Part shown: positions 36,977 through 46,565 of the stretch, in pieces
Layout of the letters: each line of letters begins with the position of its first letter
Position numbering within the stretch: the stretch's first letter is position 1
Assembly (NCBI GenBank): GCA_947460595.1
Contig: CANHGS010000010.1
Location: 1-64,000 of the forward strand
Length of the DNA: 64,000 nt
Source of the DNA: Bacteroidota bacterium
GTDB lineage: Bacteria > Bacteroidota > Bacteroidia > Chitinophagales > Chitinophagaceae
Direction of reading: 5' to 3'
Notes under the pieces: generated by a model
Told to the model about the DNA's origin: nothing
The model's database searches: none
What the model saw: only the letters and a program-made list of their open reading frames with translations
Translations under genes and position numbers: made by a program

Positions 36977-37567
36977 ATGAAACTAAAGTCTGTATTTTTC
37001 TATTGTTGTATCACAATGGTAATGGCTTGCAATGATCAAAAGACCCAAGCCCATGCAATTGAGGCACATCAAATTCCTAATAAGTACTTAGCACTAGAAG
37101 ATAATTCAACTATTTGGCGGCAAGACAGTTTATTCTATCAAGGCAAACCCTTTTCCGGAAAGGCATATAGTTTATTTGGCAATGGCGATACGGCTGTTTA
37201 CAAGGAATTTTGGAATGGACTACAAGAAGGCATTACCAAAAGATGGCACCCAAACAAACAATTAGCAGAAGATCGTTTCTATATTGTTGGAAAAAAAGAA
37301 GGCAGACATAGGGCTTGGTGGCCAGATGGTAAACTTCAATTTGAGTTTCAAGTTCATGAAGATGCTTATGAAGGAGAATTGAAAGAATGGAATAACAAGG
37401 GATTACTAATCAAACAATTCCACTATCAAAAAGGTCAAGAAGTTGGTAACCAACGGCTTTGGTGGGACGATAGTACTGTTAGGGCCAACTATGAAATCAG
37501 AGATGGAAAAAAATATGGATTAATAGGTATTAAACTTTGTAAGAACCCTTATGATTCAGTCAAATAA
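36977..37567 (+). CDS. YwqK/MORN-repeat lipoprotein
   Basis: A 196-residue lipoprotein with lipobox VMAC. After a short N-terminal strand it contains four to five repeats of the toxin-antitoxin YwqK / MORN-like type, for example FQGKPFSGKAYS-like, EGITKRWHPNKQL, EGRHRAWWPDGKLQ, EGELKEWNNKGLL and GNQRLWWDDSTV. Such repeats fold into a beta-hairpin sheet and often mediate binding. The name antitoxin is historical; no toxin gene is nearby. It starts 1 base after the YHYH gene and its end overlaps the SCO1 gene by 17 bases, so all three are co-translated. Confidence 0.82.
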   Translation: MKLKSVFFYCCITMVMACNDQKTQAHAIEAHQIPNKYLALEDNSTIWRQDSLFYQGKPFSGKAYSLFGNGDTAVYKEFWNGLQEGITKRWHPNKQLAEDRFYIVGKKEGRHRAWWPDGKLQFEFQVHEDAYEGELKEWNNKGLLIKQFHYQKGQEVGNQRLWWDDSTVRANYEIRDGKKYGLIGIKLCKNPYDSVK

Positions 37568-38204
37568 AAACATACCATACCTTCTAATATTGCTATTGGT
37601 AATTGGTTGCCAACCTGCTAAAGAACCACTTGGCTTACCCTTTATCTCTAAGCCAGACTTTACCCCAGAGTGGATTGCAAAAACAGATCCCAGATATGAT
37701 AGTATTCATCAAATTCCAAGTTTTAGATTTCAAGACCAAGACGGCCAGTTTATCACTGAGCAAACGGTTTCAGGAAAAATATATGTTGCCAATTTTATCT
37801 TCACTAGCTGTGGTAGTATCTGCCCAAGGATGACAGAGAATATGGCCATTGTTCAAAAAAAATACCTTCAAGACAAAGAGGTTTTAATCTTGTCACATTC
37901 TGTTATGCCTGATAGAGACAGTGTTCCTGTTTTAAAAAATTATGCCAATTTAAAAGGGATTGTTTCAGGCAAATGGTTCTTACTAACTGGCAATATTGAC
38001 AGTATTTATAAAATGGCTAAAAAAGAATACTATGCAGGTGAAAGGATTGGTTATTATGGCAATCAAAAAGACTTTCTACACACAGAAAACTGCATGCTCC
38101 TAGACAAGCATAGAAGAATTAGAGGCATTTATAATGGCACTTTACCCTTAGAGATGGAAAGGATAATAGAAGATATAGAAATTTTAAAAAAAGAAACCGA
38201 CTAG
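37551..38204 (+). CDS. SCO1/SenC family lipoprotein
   Basis: Thioredoxin-fold copper chaperone or thiol oxidoreductase, 217 residues, with lipobox VIGC. The metal or redox motif is CGSIC (CxxxC) in FIFTSCGSICPRM near residue 88, and the conserved distal His is in DFLHTENCMLL. These three residues bind copper in SCO proteins used for cytochrome oxidase CuA assembly. It ends in a stop codon interlocked with the convergent amidase gene. No oxidase gene is in the window, so a role in oxidase assembly, copper handling or envelope redox is open. It overlaps the preceding gene by 17 bases. Confidence 0.88.
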   Translation: MIQSNKNIPYLLILLLVIGCQPAKEPLGLPFISKPDFTPEWIAKTDPRYDSIHQIPSFRFQDQDGQFITEQTVSGKIYVANFIFTSCGSICPRMTENMAIVQKKYLQDKEVLILSHSVMPDRDSVPVLKNYANLKGIVSGKWFLLTGNIDSIYKMAKKEYYAGERIGYYGNQKDFLHTENCMLLDKHRRIRGIYNGTLPLEMERIIEDIEILKKETD

Positions 38205-39022
38205 AGGTATTTCTTCTGAAGGTTAAATAATACCAGAGAATCCATGGCATTCAACTTTTTGGTGGTGTCTTGTAAAAAATGTCTTTTAAATGATTGAATG
38301 GCAGCCCTGTTGTCTTTTACATCATAACCAATAATCCTTAGTGCAATAATGGGATTAAATCCTGTTGGCACCGTATCTAAATTACTATCGTACCACAACC
38401 CAAAACCTTTATCCGACAAAGTTTTCCAAGGGAATCTAAAATTGGGATCATTTTTTCTAGTGGGTGCTATATCTCCGTGGCCAATAAAATTAGCCGTAGG
38501 AATGCCATAATTCATTTTCAATTTACCAAGTAAGCTAATCAGACTATTGATTTGTAAACTATCAAAAGGTTCAAACCCATTATTGTCTAATTCAATGCCA
38601 ATTGATGCAGAATTAATATCAACCATATTACCCCATTTGGCAATGCCCCCATGCCAAGCGCGCATATAATCATTCAACATATGGTGGATGGTTCCATCCT
38701 TACAAATCACATAGTGTGCACTCACTGAAGACTTAGTCATGGTGAATGTTTTCAAGGTTTGTTCACAGGCATTTTGTGCGGTATGATGGATAATCACAAA
38801 ATTTGGCTTTCGCAAATTAAAATTAGTAGTTCCTACCCAGTAAGTTGCCTGTTTAATTGAATCCGTATTCCATTGATTTTCTGGTAAAGTACTAATAGTC
38901 TTTGCAAGCGCCCTGGATTGCTTTTTATAGGCTTTATTGGTGGTAGCGTAGGGATTGCGAGAACAAGACCATATACCAAAAATCAAGAAGAGGAATACTC
39001 CAAATATAAAGACAGGTTTCAT
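38201..39022 (-). CDS. N-acetylmuramoyl-L-alanine amidase, AmpD-like lipoprotein
   Basis: Zinc amidase that cuts between muramic acid and the peptide stem. The start is the ATG giving MKPVFIFGVF (273 residues), not the upstream TTG. The lipobox is IWSC. The Amidase_2 domain shows FVIIHHTAQNA (zinc His), WHGGIAKWG, GIELDNNGFEP and GHGDIAPTRKNDP (second zinc His region). The lipid anchor suggests a periplasmic wall-remodelling enzyme rather than cytosolic AmpD. It is convergent with the lipoprotein operon, sharing a CTAG stop overlap. It could be co-transcribed with the M1 gene, but a terminator lies between. Confidence 0.9.
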   Translation of the reverse strand: MKPVFIFGVFLFLIFGIWSCSRNPYATTNKAYKKQSRALAKTISTLPENQWNTDSIKQATYWVGTTNFNLRKPNFVIIHHTAQNACEQTLKTFTMTKSSVSAHYVICKDGTIHHMLNDYMRAWHGGIAKWGNMVDINSASIGIELDNNGFEPFDSLQINSLISLLGKLKMNYGIPTANFIGHGDIAPTRKNDPNFRFPWKTLSDKGFGLWYDSNLDTVPTGFNPIIALRIIGYDVKDNRAAIQSFKRHFLQDTTKKLNAMDSLVLFNLQKKYL

Positions 39023-39035
39023 AGAGAAAAATAAA

Positions 39036-39063
39036 AATGCCGGTACCAATAGGCATCGGCATT
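39036..39063 (-). terminator. Terminator after the M1 peptidase
   Basis: On the minus strand AATGCCG pairs with CGGCATT, with further partial pairing inside, and is followed by TTTATTTTT. It lies about 10 bases after the M1 stop and just upstream of the amidase ATG. Confidence 0.75.
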
Positions 39064-39073
39064 AGTGTTAGAT

Positions 39074-41059
39074 TTAATTAGCTTTCCAAGTATTGTTAGC
39101 AGAATTCATATCAGGGAAATTGTGATCAGGATCAATCACTACTTTCTGAATGGTTTCTGTGGTATTCAATTTCACCTTCCAACTAGTATTGTTCTGCCAA
39201 ATTTCTACAGGTAGTTTTTTCCTTTCAGTTTTACCTGAGGCTGTAGTATACTCTATAATCACCGGCATTGCTAATTGGTCAAGGTTATCAATGGTCACCA
39301 ATGCACCATTTTTAGCGTCATTGTTGATATAATCAACTTTACTTACAGCTTGGTCTAATTTATAGTTCTCCAAGAACATTCCTTTCCAGAACCAAGACAG
39401 GTCTTCTCCTGCCCCATTCTCCATACTTCTAAAGAAGTCCCAAGGTGTAGGATGTTTTAATTTCCAATCGTGGATATACTTTTTAAAAGCATAATCAAAT
39501 CGGTCTTCACCTAAGATTTGTGTACGCAATAAGGTTAAAGCATAACCAGGTTTCATATATAGTTCAATACCAATATTTCTCTCCTGCAAAACATCCGGCG
39601 TATTCATCATAGTTTCTGAAGTAGGTCCAAACAAGAAACGAGCATACTGGTGCCAATCCGTTTTTCCTGCTTTATATTCACCCTTATTAAAATCATCTCC
39701 TGCAAGTGAATTGATAAATGTATTAAAACCTTCATCCATCCAACCATATTTACGCTCATTACTACCCACAATCATAGGGAACCAAGTATGTCCAAACTCG
39801 TGGTCAGTAACACCAAATAAACCTTCTGTTTTTGCGGTAGACCCACAGAAAACAATCCCCGGATATTCCATGCCCCCAATATTACTGGCAACATTTGAAG
39901 CTACAGGATAAGGGAATTCAAACCATCTTTTGCTATAGTTTTCAATACTTCCTTTGGTATATTCAGTAGCTCTACCCCATGCTTTTAAGCCATCCGATTC
40001 TTCAGGATAAACACTGGTAGCCATACATTTCTTACCACTGGGTAGGTTAATCTTGGCTGCATCCCAAATAAAACTTTTTGAGCTAGCCCAAGCAAAATCC
40101 CTTGCACTGCTCAAAGCATACTTCCAGGTGCAAGTAGCCTTAGTTGGTCTTGATGCTGGATCCAACACTTCTGCAGCACTGCGAATGATAATAGTACTAT
40201 CACTGGTTTTGGCTTGATTAAATCTTTTTAATTGAGTAGCGGTTAAAACTTCTTGTGGATTTAACAATTCACCAGAGGCTACCACAATATGTGAAGCAGG
40301 CACTGTTAAACTCACTTCAAAATCGCCATACTCTAAGTAAAATTCACTGGCGCCTAAATAAGGAAGGGTATTCCAACCTTGCACGTCATCAAACACACAG
40401 AGTCTGGGATACCACTGCGCAACCGCATAGATATTACCATTTTTTGTTTTTAGAATTCCTGTTCTATCCGATCCATATTCAGGAATTACATAATTGTAAT
40501 CAATTTTAATGGAAACAGCACCAGACTTAGCAGCCAATGCTTTATTCAATCGCAATTGCATTCTAGTGTCATTGATTAGATAGGGTACTTTCTCTGATTT
40601 GCCTGCAACAATCAACGCAACATTGGTCACTTGATAACCTCCGCTAAAGGTACTTTTTGCATCACCATATCGGCTTCTGCCCGTTGCCGGCATTTTAGCT
40701 TGTCCCCTAGATTCCAAATTATATAGGTTCTGGTCCATTTGCAACCAGATATAGGGCAATTCAATGGGACTATTATTTTTATAGCTAATGGTTACGGAAC
40801 CCGATACTTTATTGCTAGCATCATCCAAGGTTGCTGCAATTTTATAGTCTGCCTTATTTTGCCAATAGGCATGTCCAGGTTCTCCCGTTGCCGTTCTGTA
40901 TTCATTCCCTGCCGATGGATAAAACAAAGGGCCAAACAAATCATGTTGGTCATATTTTGACCTTGTTTCAGTTGCAGCCGTAGGACTAGCCGTTTGAGCG
41001 GTTCCTTGTAAAAGACCGGTTAATAAAATTCCGGTAAACAATAAGCGATTTTTAAGCAT
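39074..41059 (-). CDS. M1 family metallopeptidase, secreted
   Basis: A 661-residue zinc peptidase with a signal peptide ending near GTAQ. The substrate motif is [10 protein letters not shown] (G-x-M-E form). The zinc site is [11 protein letters not shown] with the third ligand Glu in [11 protein letters not shown]. The order and spacing are those of M1 aminopeptidases. It has an N-terminal Ig-like/beta domain ([13 protein letters not shown]) and a C-terminal beta region ending [12 protein letters not shown]. It differs clearly from the shorter M1 enzyme at 895-2574, so they are not recent duplicates. It is divergent from the HD-domain gene. Confidence 0.9.
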   Translation of the reverse strand: MLKNRLLFTGILLTGLLQGTAQTASPTAATETRSKYDQHDLFGPLFYPSAGNEYRTATGEPGHAYWQNKADYKIAATLDDASNKVSGSVTISYKNNSPIELPYIWLQMDQNLYNLESRGQAKMPATGRSRYGDAKSTFSGGYQVTNVALIVAGKSEKVPYLINDTRMQLRLNKALAAKSGAVSIKIDYNYVIPEYGSDRTGILKTKNGNIYAVAQWYPRLCVFDDVQGWNTLPYLGASEFYLEYGDFEVSLTVPASHIVVASGELLNPQEVLTATQLKRFNQAKTSDSTIIIRSAAEVLDPASRPTKATCTWKYALSSARDFAWASSKSFIWDAAKINLPSGKKCMATSVYPEESDGLKAWGRATEYTKGSIENYSKRWFEFPYPVASNVASNIGGMEYPGIVFCGSTAKTEGLFGVTDHEFGHTWFPMIVGSNERKYGWMDEGFNTFINSLAGDDFNKGEYKAGKTDWHQYARFLFGPTSETMMNTPDVLQERNIGIELYMKPGYALTLLRTQILGEDRFDYAFKKYIHDWKLKHPTPWDFFRSMENGAGEDLSWFWKGMFLENYKLDQAVSKVDYINNDAKNGALVTIDNLDQLAMPVIIEYTTASGKTERKKLPVEIWQNNTSWKVKLNTTETIQKVVIDPDHNFPDMNSANNTWKAN

Positions 41060-41145
41060 AGTTCAATTACATTTATGGTGGAAGAACAGGACTAAAGTAA
41101 TGAAAATCATAGTCCCTGAAAAGATAAATTGATAAAAGGAATCAG

Positions 41146-41760
41146 ATGTCATTATTATTGAACAGAAACAGTTTTGGAAACCCGGCCAATTCGGGCAAAC
41201 TCATGAGCAGAGAAGCCGCAATATCTTTGTTCCAGGAATGGGTATTAAATCCCAAATTGCAGGTACATATGTTACAGGTTGCACACTTGATGCATTGCTG
41301 GGCAAAAGAGAAAGAAGGTCTGGATGAACAGGGTATTTGGAAATGGGAACAAGCAGGTTTGTTGCACGATGCCGATTGGGATCAATGGCCAGATCAACAC
41401 TGTAAAAAAATCATTGAGCACTTAGAATCTTTAGAAATTGACCCAGAAGTCATTCACGCCATTGCATCACATGGACCTGCTCATTTTGGGGTTGAGCCGG
41501 AAAATAGTATGGACAAAATGCTGTTTGCTTTTGACGAATTATCAGGATTAATTCATGCGTATTCTATTCTCAGACCAGGTGGTTATGAAGGAATGGATGT
41601 AAAAGGCGTTAAAAAAAGACTCAAAGAAAAATCTTTTGCAGCAAATGTATCTAGAGAAGAAATCCAAGACGCAGCTAATAGAGCAGGTATTTTATTAGAA
41701 GATTTGATTGCTTTCATTATTCCAAGGCAAGCTGCCGTTACAAGTACTGATTCAATATAA
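41146..41760 (+). CDS. HD-domain phosphohydrolase-like protein
   Basis: A 204-residue cytosolic protein of the HD superfamily. Metal-binding residues are visible in order: His in HMLQVAHLMH, the HD pair in GLLHDADWD, and a His in IASHGPAHFG. The layout resembles small HD hydrolases with unknown nucleotide or phosphate substrate. It has no GGDEF, PAS or RelA features. It precedes the M24 peptidase by 43 bases on the same strand; no functional link is evident. The ATG used gives MSLLLNRNSF; the ATG 60 bases downstream (MSREAAIS) is an alternative. Confidence 0.8.
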   Translation: MSLLLNRNSFGNPANSGKLMSREAAISLFQEWVLNPKLQVHMLQVAHLMHCWAKEKEGLDEQGIWKWEQAGLLHDADWDQWPDQHCKKIIEHLESLEIDPEVIHAIASHGPAHFGVEPENSMDKMLFAFDELSGLIHAYSILRPGGYEGMDVKGVKKRLKEKSFAANVSREEIQDAANRAGILLEDLIAFIIPRQAAVTSTDSI

Positions 41761-41803
41761 TTATAACCAACTAATTCTAACATTATAACAAGCATACATC
41801 AAC

Positions 41804-43144
41804 ATGAAAAAAATAATTTTTGGCATATTATTACTTGCTTCTGTTCAGATAAAAGCACAAGAGATATTAAATCTACGCTCACAAGCAAGTCTCATTGATG
41901 AAATTAATGCAGAGCGTTTTAACGTATTGTTGCCCAAATTAATGGAAAGAGAGGGTATTGACATGTGGGTATTGATTAGCAGAGAATACAATGAAGACCC
42001 CATATTAAAAACCATGCTTCCCGCAGAATGGTTATCAGCTAGAAGACGTACTATGATTGTTTTTTATCATGATAGTACTAAAAAAATCAATGACCAATTG
42101 GCTATTGCCCGATACAATGTGGGAGAACAAATCAAAGCCGCTTGGGACATGAAACAATTTCCGGATCAATGGGATGCTTTAATTGACTTGATTGTAAAAA
42201 GAAATCCTAAGAAGATTGGGTTGAATTATTCCAATGATTTTGCCCATGCAGACGGATTAACCTTTACAGAACAAAAAATCTTTCTAGACAAGCTACCAGC
42301 TAATTTCAAATCAAAAGTTGTTAGTGCGGAAAAATTGGGGGTTGCTTGGTTAGAATCAAGAACAGAACGCGAGATGCAACTCTATCCCCAATTGATTCAA
42401 ATTACTCACCAAATTATTGCAGAAGGATTTTCTGAAAAAACCATTCAACCAGGTGTTACCACTACAGATGATTTGGTATGGTGGTTCCGTCAACGAATTA
42501 GAAACCTAGGTTTAGACACTTGGTTCCATCCTTCTGTAGCCATTCAAAGAAATGATCCAGAAAACTTTGAGCACTTACGCGCATTTTCTAATAGACCAAA
42601 AGCAGAACTGATTCAACCAGGCGATTTGTTACACGTTGATATTGGTATCAGCTACCTTCGTTTAAATACTGACGTTCAAGAACACGCGTATGTATTACAG
42701 CCCGGAGAGACCTCCGCTCCTATGGCTTTGCAAAAAGCTTTTATAAAAGCCAACAGATTACAAGATATTTTGACCAGCCAATATGTAATTGGGAGATCTG
42801 GAAATCAAATTCTCAAAGCATCCCTTGATCAAGCCAAAAAAGAAGGCATTGAAGCAAGTATTTATACCCATCCCATTGGCTATCACGGACACGCAGCTGG
42901 ACCAACTATTGGTCTTTGGGATCAACAAAATGGCGTGGCTGGAAGTGGCGATTTTCCATTGCATTATAACACCGCTTACAGCATTGAATTGAACGCAGCT
43001 ACAGAAATACCTGATTGGAAAAAAACTATCCGGATCATGCTTGAAGAAGATGGTTTTTTTAATGAGAAAGGGTTCCGTTTTATTGGTGGAAGACAAAAAG
43101 AGTTGTTGCTTATCCCTCGTCAAAATAGCACTATTGGCAACTAA
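41804..43144 (+). CDS. M24 family (Xaa-Pro aminopeptidase-like) peptidase, exported
   Basis: A 446-residue protein with a signal peptide ending near QIKAQ. The N-terminal creatinase-like domain is followed by the pita-bread M24 domain. Metal ligands are visible: Asp in LLHVDIGI, Asp in LNTDVQEH, His in HPIGYHGHAAG, and Glu residues in YSIELNAATE and MLEEDGFF. This suits a dinuclear Mn/Co aminopeptidase cleaving X-Pro bonds. It is followed after 6 bases by the methyltransferase, so the two are co-transcribed. The exact substrate is unknown. Confidence 0.87.
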   Translation: MKKIIFGILLLASVQIKAQEILNLRSQASLIDEINAERFNVLLPKLMEREGIDMWVLISREYNEDPILKTMLPAEWLSARRRTMIVFYHDSTKKINDQLAIARYNVGEQIKAAWDMKQFPDQWDALIDLIVKRNPKKIGLNYSNDFAHADGLTFTEQKIFLDKLPANFKSKVVSAEKLGVAWLESRTEREMQLYPQLIQITHQIIAEGFSEKTIQPGVTTTDDLVWWFRQRIRNLGLDTWFHPSVAIQRNDPENFEHLRAFSNRPKAELIQPGDLLHVDIGISYLRLNTDVQEHAYVLQPGETSAPMALQKAFIKANRLQDILTSQYVIGRSGNQILKASLDQAKKEGIEASIYTHPIGYHGHAAGPTIGLWDQQNGVAGSGDFPLHYNTAYSIELNAATEIPDWKKTIRIMLEEDGFFNEKGFRFIGGRQKELLLIPRQNSTIGN

Positions 43145-43150
43145 TTAATA

Positions 43151-43750
43151 ATGGAATCACTCAATCAAGCATATTGGAATCAGCAATATGAGCAGGGTAA
43201 TACTGGATGGAATATTGGAACTGTTTCTACGCCATTAAAATCCTATTTTGATCAATTAACACATAAAAATCTTAGCATTTTAATTCCTGGAGGCGGGAAT
43301 GGACATGAAGCGGAATACTTATTATCATTAGGTTTTACCAATATTAGTATTTTAGATATTGCACCAAAAGCTATAGCAGCATTAGAAGTTAGATTTGAAG
43401 GGCAAATTGGTAAAACATTACATTTAATTCTGGGAGATTTTTTTGACCACCTAGGTCAATATGACTTGATTATTGAACAAACTTTTTTCTGTGCATTGGA
43501 TCCTAGTTTGAGACAAGCTTATGTAGAAAAAATGGCTGCACTATTATCAAACAATGGAAGACTATCTGGGCTTTTATTTGATGCGCAATTTCCAGTGGGT
43601 CCACCATTTGGCGGAAATAAGCAAGAATATCAAGACCTTTTTTCTACCCATTTTAATTTCAAAAAATTAGCTCCCTGTTATAACAGCATTCCCCAAAGAA
43701 TGGGGAATGAATGTTTTATCATTGCAACAAAAAAGCAAGCAGATTTTTAA
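43151..43750 (+). CDS. TPMT-family SAM-dependent methyltransferase
   Basis: Class I methyltransferase of the thiopurine S-methyltransferase family, 199 residues. The N-terminus has AYWNQQYEQGNTGWNIG, the SAM loop is LIPGGGNGHEAEYL (residues ~49-62), the acidic motif II is ISILDIAPKA, and EQTFFCALDPSLR follows. Family members methylate thiols, selenium, tellurium or other small nucleophiles. A 13-bp terminator stem is embedded in its last codons. It is downstream of the M24 peptidase in the same unit. Confidence 0.88.
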   Translation: MESLNQAYWNQQYEQGNTGWNIGTVSTPLKSYFDQLTHKNLSILIPGGGNGHEAEYLLSLGFTNISILDIAPKAIAALEVRFEGQIGKTLHLILGDFFDHLGQYDLIIEQTFFCALDPSLRQAYVEKMAALLSNNGRLSGLLFDAQFPVGPPFGGNKQEYQDLFSTHFNFKKLAPCYNSIPQRMGNECFIIATKKQADF

Positions 43751-43764
43751 ACTGCTTGCTTTTT
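43730..43764 (+). terminator. Terminator embedded in the end of the methyltransferase gene
   Basis: AAAAAGCAAGCAG, inside the last codons, pairs perfectly with CTGCTTGCTTTTT across 9 bases (13 bp). The right arm runs directly into the heptanucleotide repeat array. Confidence 0.85.
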
Positions 43765-43831
43765 CACTTTTCATTTCTTCACTCTTCGCTATTCACTTTT
43801 CACTTTTCACTCTTCACTCTTCACTTTTCAC
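43761..43831. repeat. Heptanucleotide repeat array, TTTTCAC/TCTTCAC family
   Basis: About ten tandem 7-base units read as TTTTCAC or TCTTCAC with a few variants (TTTTCAT, TCTTCGC, TATTCAC, one 8-base unit). The array fills the gap between the methyltransferase terminator and the aguA stop codon; its last C forms the first base of the CTA that reads as the aguA TAG. The same family is seen in reverse at 54591-54706. Confidence 0.85.
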
Positions 43832-44898
43832 TATAATGGCTCCTGTTGACTCAAACAATGAAAGCTACCTAATCCCCAAATAATATCGGTTGAGTCAATT
43901 CCTACCGTTTCTCTATTAGGAAAACATTGAGCAATGATTTGTAAGGCTTTGTCATCCTTTGCAGATCGGAACGTAGGAACAATTACGTGTTTGTTGCTAA
44001 TATAAAAATTGGCATAGGATGCTGGAAGACGTTGATCTTCATAGATAACTGCGTCAGGCATTGGAAGTTCAACAATATTTAATTGTTTTCCGTTTAGGAG
44101 CCGCATGGCTTTTAACTGATTTAAATTGGTTTGCAAGAGCTCATAATTTTCATCTTGTTTATCTGATTCCACAACAGTGATGACCGTGTCTTCATTTACA
44201 AACCTAACCGTATCGTCAATATGACCATCCGTATCGTCACCAACTATACCATCATCCACCCAGAGTATTTGATCAACACCATAATAATTAGAAAGATAGT
44301 TTTCTATCTCTGACTGATTTAAATGAGGGTTTCTATTTTCATTCAGCAAACAAGCTTTTGAAGTCATTAGAGCTCCCTTACCATTAAATTCTACAGAACC
44401 ACCTTCCATAACAATGCCAGGATGAAAAACAGGCATACTAAAATGCTTGCCAATCAATGTTGGGATTACATCATCTAAATCAAAGGGCGGATACTTATTT
44501 CCCCAAGCATTGTAATTCCAATCTACAATTACTTTTCTATCTGCGGCAGAATCATTAATCAGAAATGCGGGGCCATGGTCCCTACACCAAGCGTCATTAG
44601 TTGGATGCAAATAAAAAGACACTTTGTTTAAATCCACACCTGCACTATTCAAATGCCCTATAGCAAATGCTTTCATTGCTTCATCTACAACATTAATACG
44701 CACTTCTTCACCTAGAGATAAATACTTGATAAACAAAGCATAATTGGGATAAATGCTATCAATCTTACCTGGCCAGCTAGCTTCTTTGTGTGGCCAACTC
44801 AACCAAGTTGCTACATGTGGCGCAAACTCTGCTGGGAATTTGTATCCTAAGGAAGCAGGAAGTATGCCGTTAGTATCTTTCAATGACATGTGTTTCAT
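43831..44898 (-). CDS. aguA: Agmatine deiminase
   Basis: Hydrolyses agmatine to N-carbamoylputrescine and ammonia. The 355 residues show the guanidino-modifying-enzyme pattern: TWLSWPHKEASWPG, NDAWCRDHGPAF, GGSVEFNGKG, and GDDTDGHIDDTVRFV. The catalytic Cys is in GLGSFHCLSQQ near the C-terminus. Its ATG directly follows the aguB stop codon. It is the third gene of bshB1-aguB-aguA. With speA at 52-54 kb this completes the agmatine route to putrescine. The gene ends against a tandem repeat array. Confidence 0.95.
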   Translation of the reverse strand: MKHMSLKDTNGILPASLGYKFPAEFAPHVATWLSWPHKEASWPGKIDSIYPNYALFIKYLSLGEEVRINVVDEAMKAFAIGHLNSAGVDLNKVSFYLHPTNDAWCRDHGPAFLINDSAADRKVIVDWNYNAWGNKYPPFDLDDVIPTLIGKHFSMPVFHPGIVMEGGSVEFNGKGALMTSKACLLNENRNPHLNQSEIENYLSNYYGVDQILWVDDGIVGDDTDGHIDDTVRFVNEDTVITVVESDKQDENYELLQTNLNQLKAMRLLNGKQLNIVELPMPDAVIYEDQRLPASYANFYISNKHVIVPTFRSAKDDKALQIIAQCFPNRETVGIDSTDIIWGLGSFHCLSQQEPL

Positions 44899-45774
44899 TT
44901 AAACTTCGTCTATAAAACGTTTGGTAATAGGTTGATAAGAATCAATTCTCCTATCACGTAAAAACGGCCAATGAGTTCTATACCTATCTGTTTCTTTAGT
45001 ATCAATAGTAACTACTGCAACTTCCTCTTGATCGTGAGATGCTTTGTAAATTAAAGCCCCAAAGGGATTACTCACAAAAGAGCCTCCCCAGAATTGCATG
45101 GCCCCATCTTGTTCTAATCCCACCCTATTCACACTTACCACGTGAACCCCATTGGCCACTGCATGGCTTCTTTGAATAGTCTGCCAAGCATTGTATTGTT
45201 CTGTATTTGTTGCCTCATCTTGAGAAGTGGCCCACCCAATGGCTGTAGGATAGAACAAAACTTCTGCTCCCATTAATGCAGTAATTCTAGAAGCTTCTGG
45301 ATACCATTGGTCCCAGCAAATCAAGACCCCTAATTTGGCATACTTTGTTTGAAAAACTTTATAACCCAAATCGCCTGGCGTAAAATAGAATTTCTCATAA
45401 TAAGCAGGATCATCCGGTATATGCATTTTGCGATATTTACCCAAATAAGCACCATCAGCATCCAAGACGGCAGTAGTATTATGATACAAACCTTCTGTTC
45501 TTTTTTCAAACAAGGAAGCTATAATAACCACTTTTAATTCAGCTGCTAATTGACTTAAGGTTTCTGTAGATAGTCCTGGAACAGCTTCTGCCAACAAGAA
45601 ATTTTCATACGCTTCAACGTCACAGAAATACAAAGAAGTAAACAACTCTTGTAAACAAATAATTTGTGCTCCTTTTGCAGCAGCATCTCTGATTTTAAGG
45701 ATGGTTTTGGCCATATTAGCTTCCTTTGAAGCCAAGCAAGTCATTTGAACCAATCCAATGGCAACTTTTGACAT
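44899..45774 (-). CDS. aguB: N-carbamoylputrescine amidase
   Basis: Nitrilase-superfamily enzyme that releases putrescine, CO2 and ammonia from N-carbamoylputrescine. The catalytic triad is visible: Glu in ICLQELFTSLYF, Lys in GKYRKMHIPD, Cys in GVLICWDQWYPEA. The length of 291 residues fits. Its stop is immediately followed by the aguA ATG, which makes the functional assignment much firmer than the fold alone would. It lies 21 bases after bshB1. Confidence 0.95.
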   Translation of the reverse strand: MSKVAIGLVQMTCLASKEANMAKTILKIRDAAAKGAQIICLQELFTSLYFCDVEAYENFLLAEAVPGLSTETLSQLAAELKVVIIASLFEKRTEGLYHNTTAVLDADGAYLGKYRKMHIPDDPAYYEKFYFTPGDLGYKVFQTKYAKLGVLICWDQWYPEASRITALMGAEVLFYPTAIGWATSQDEATNTEQYNAWQTIQRSHAVANGVHVVSVNRVGLEQDGAMQFWGGSFVSNPFGALIYKASHDQEEVAVVTIDTKETDRYRTHWPFLRDRRIDSYQPITKRFIDEV

Positions 45775-45795
45775 ATGATTCTATTATTAAAATAA

Positions 45796-46524
45796 TTAGG
45801 TGGCTAACTGTATAATATTATCCAGGCTTTTAATGCCAATCATTTTTTCAGAAATATAGCCCTCAGCATATTCTACCCCAATCCGTTTGCCTAACATCAT
45901 GGCCCTAGCTTTTACGGACTCAATAAACTGGGGGGATGAAATATAGGTTTGAGGTTCCTGTAGGTCTGGATTGTAAAACTGGGTAGTATAGGCCAATACT
46001 GATTCAATTTTTTTATCCATGTATTTTGAGATATCAATTACAAAACTGGGTTGGATAAATCTATCTTGTATATAATGGAATACATAAGCCGGGCGCCATG
46101 CTTCTTGAACTAGACCCTCTATATGGGTTTCAATTTTACGTAAGCCTGAAAGAAAGGCGGCGTCTGAAATTAACTTAGCGCTTCTGCCATGATCAGGATG
46201 CCTGTCTTCAGGTGCATTAGCTAAAATAATATCTGGTTGGTATTTACGAATAGCAGCAATCAATAATCTTTGATGTGCTTCGTCATTTTGAAAAAAGCCA
46301 TCGGCCATGCCTAAATTCTCCCTAACCTGAATACCCAAAATGTCTGCTGCATTCCTTGCTTCTACCTTTCTTGTTTCAGGAGTACCCCTGGTACCTAATT
46401 CACCCCTGGTCAGGTCTAAGATACCTACCTTCTTACCCTCTTCAATGGCAGCTAGCAAGGTTCCGGCACAACCCAATTCCACATCATCCGGATGCACCCC
46501 AATAGCCAGTATTTGCAATTTCAT
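45796..46524 (-). CDS. bshB1: Bacillithiol biosynthesis deacetylase BshB1
   Basis: Zinc deacetylase that removes acetyl from GlcNAc-malate during bacillithiol synthesis (LmbE/PIG-L family). The ATG start gives MKLQILAIGVHPDD (242 residues); the track used a TTG 6 bases earlier. The metal-binding motif is GVHPDDVELGCAG, then DLTRGELGTRG and PEDRHPDHGRS. This sequence pattern is characteristic of BshB1 in Bacteroidota. It is upstream of aguB in the same strand group but functionally unrelated. A bacilliredoxin gene 2.3 kb away supports a bacillithiol system. Confidence 0.93.
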   Translation of the reverse strand: MKLQILAIGVHPDDVELGCAGTLLAAIEEGKKVGILDLTRGELGTRGTPETRKVEARNAADILGIQVRENLGMADGFFQNDEAHQRLLIAAIRKYQPDIILANAPEDRHPDHGRSAKLISDAAFLSGLRKIETHIEGLVQEAWRPAYVFHYIQDRFIQPSFVIDISKYMDKKIESVLAYTTQFYNPDLQEPQTYISSPQFIESVKARAMMLGKRIGVEYAEGYISEKMIGIKSLDNIIQLAT

Positions 46525-46565
46525 GTTCAAGATTTAGAATGTAAAGTTACTGGGGAGAACCCATT

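Noticed and set aside
36977-37567. Toxin-antitoxin system suggested by the YwqK-type repeats
   Set aside because: No toxin-like gene is adjacent; both neighbours are lipoproteins, and the protein itself has a lipobox, so a cytosolic antitoxin is unlikely.
43761-43831. CRISPR array
   Set aside because: The repeats are 7 bases long and contiguous, with no spacers and no cas genes.
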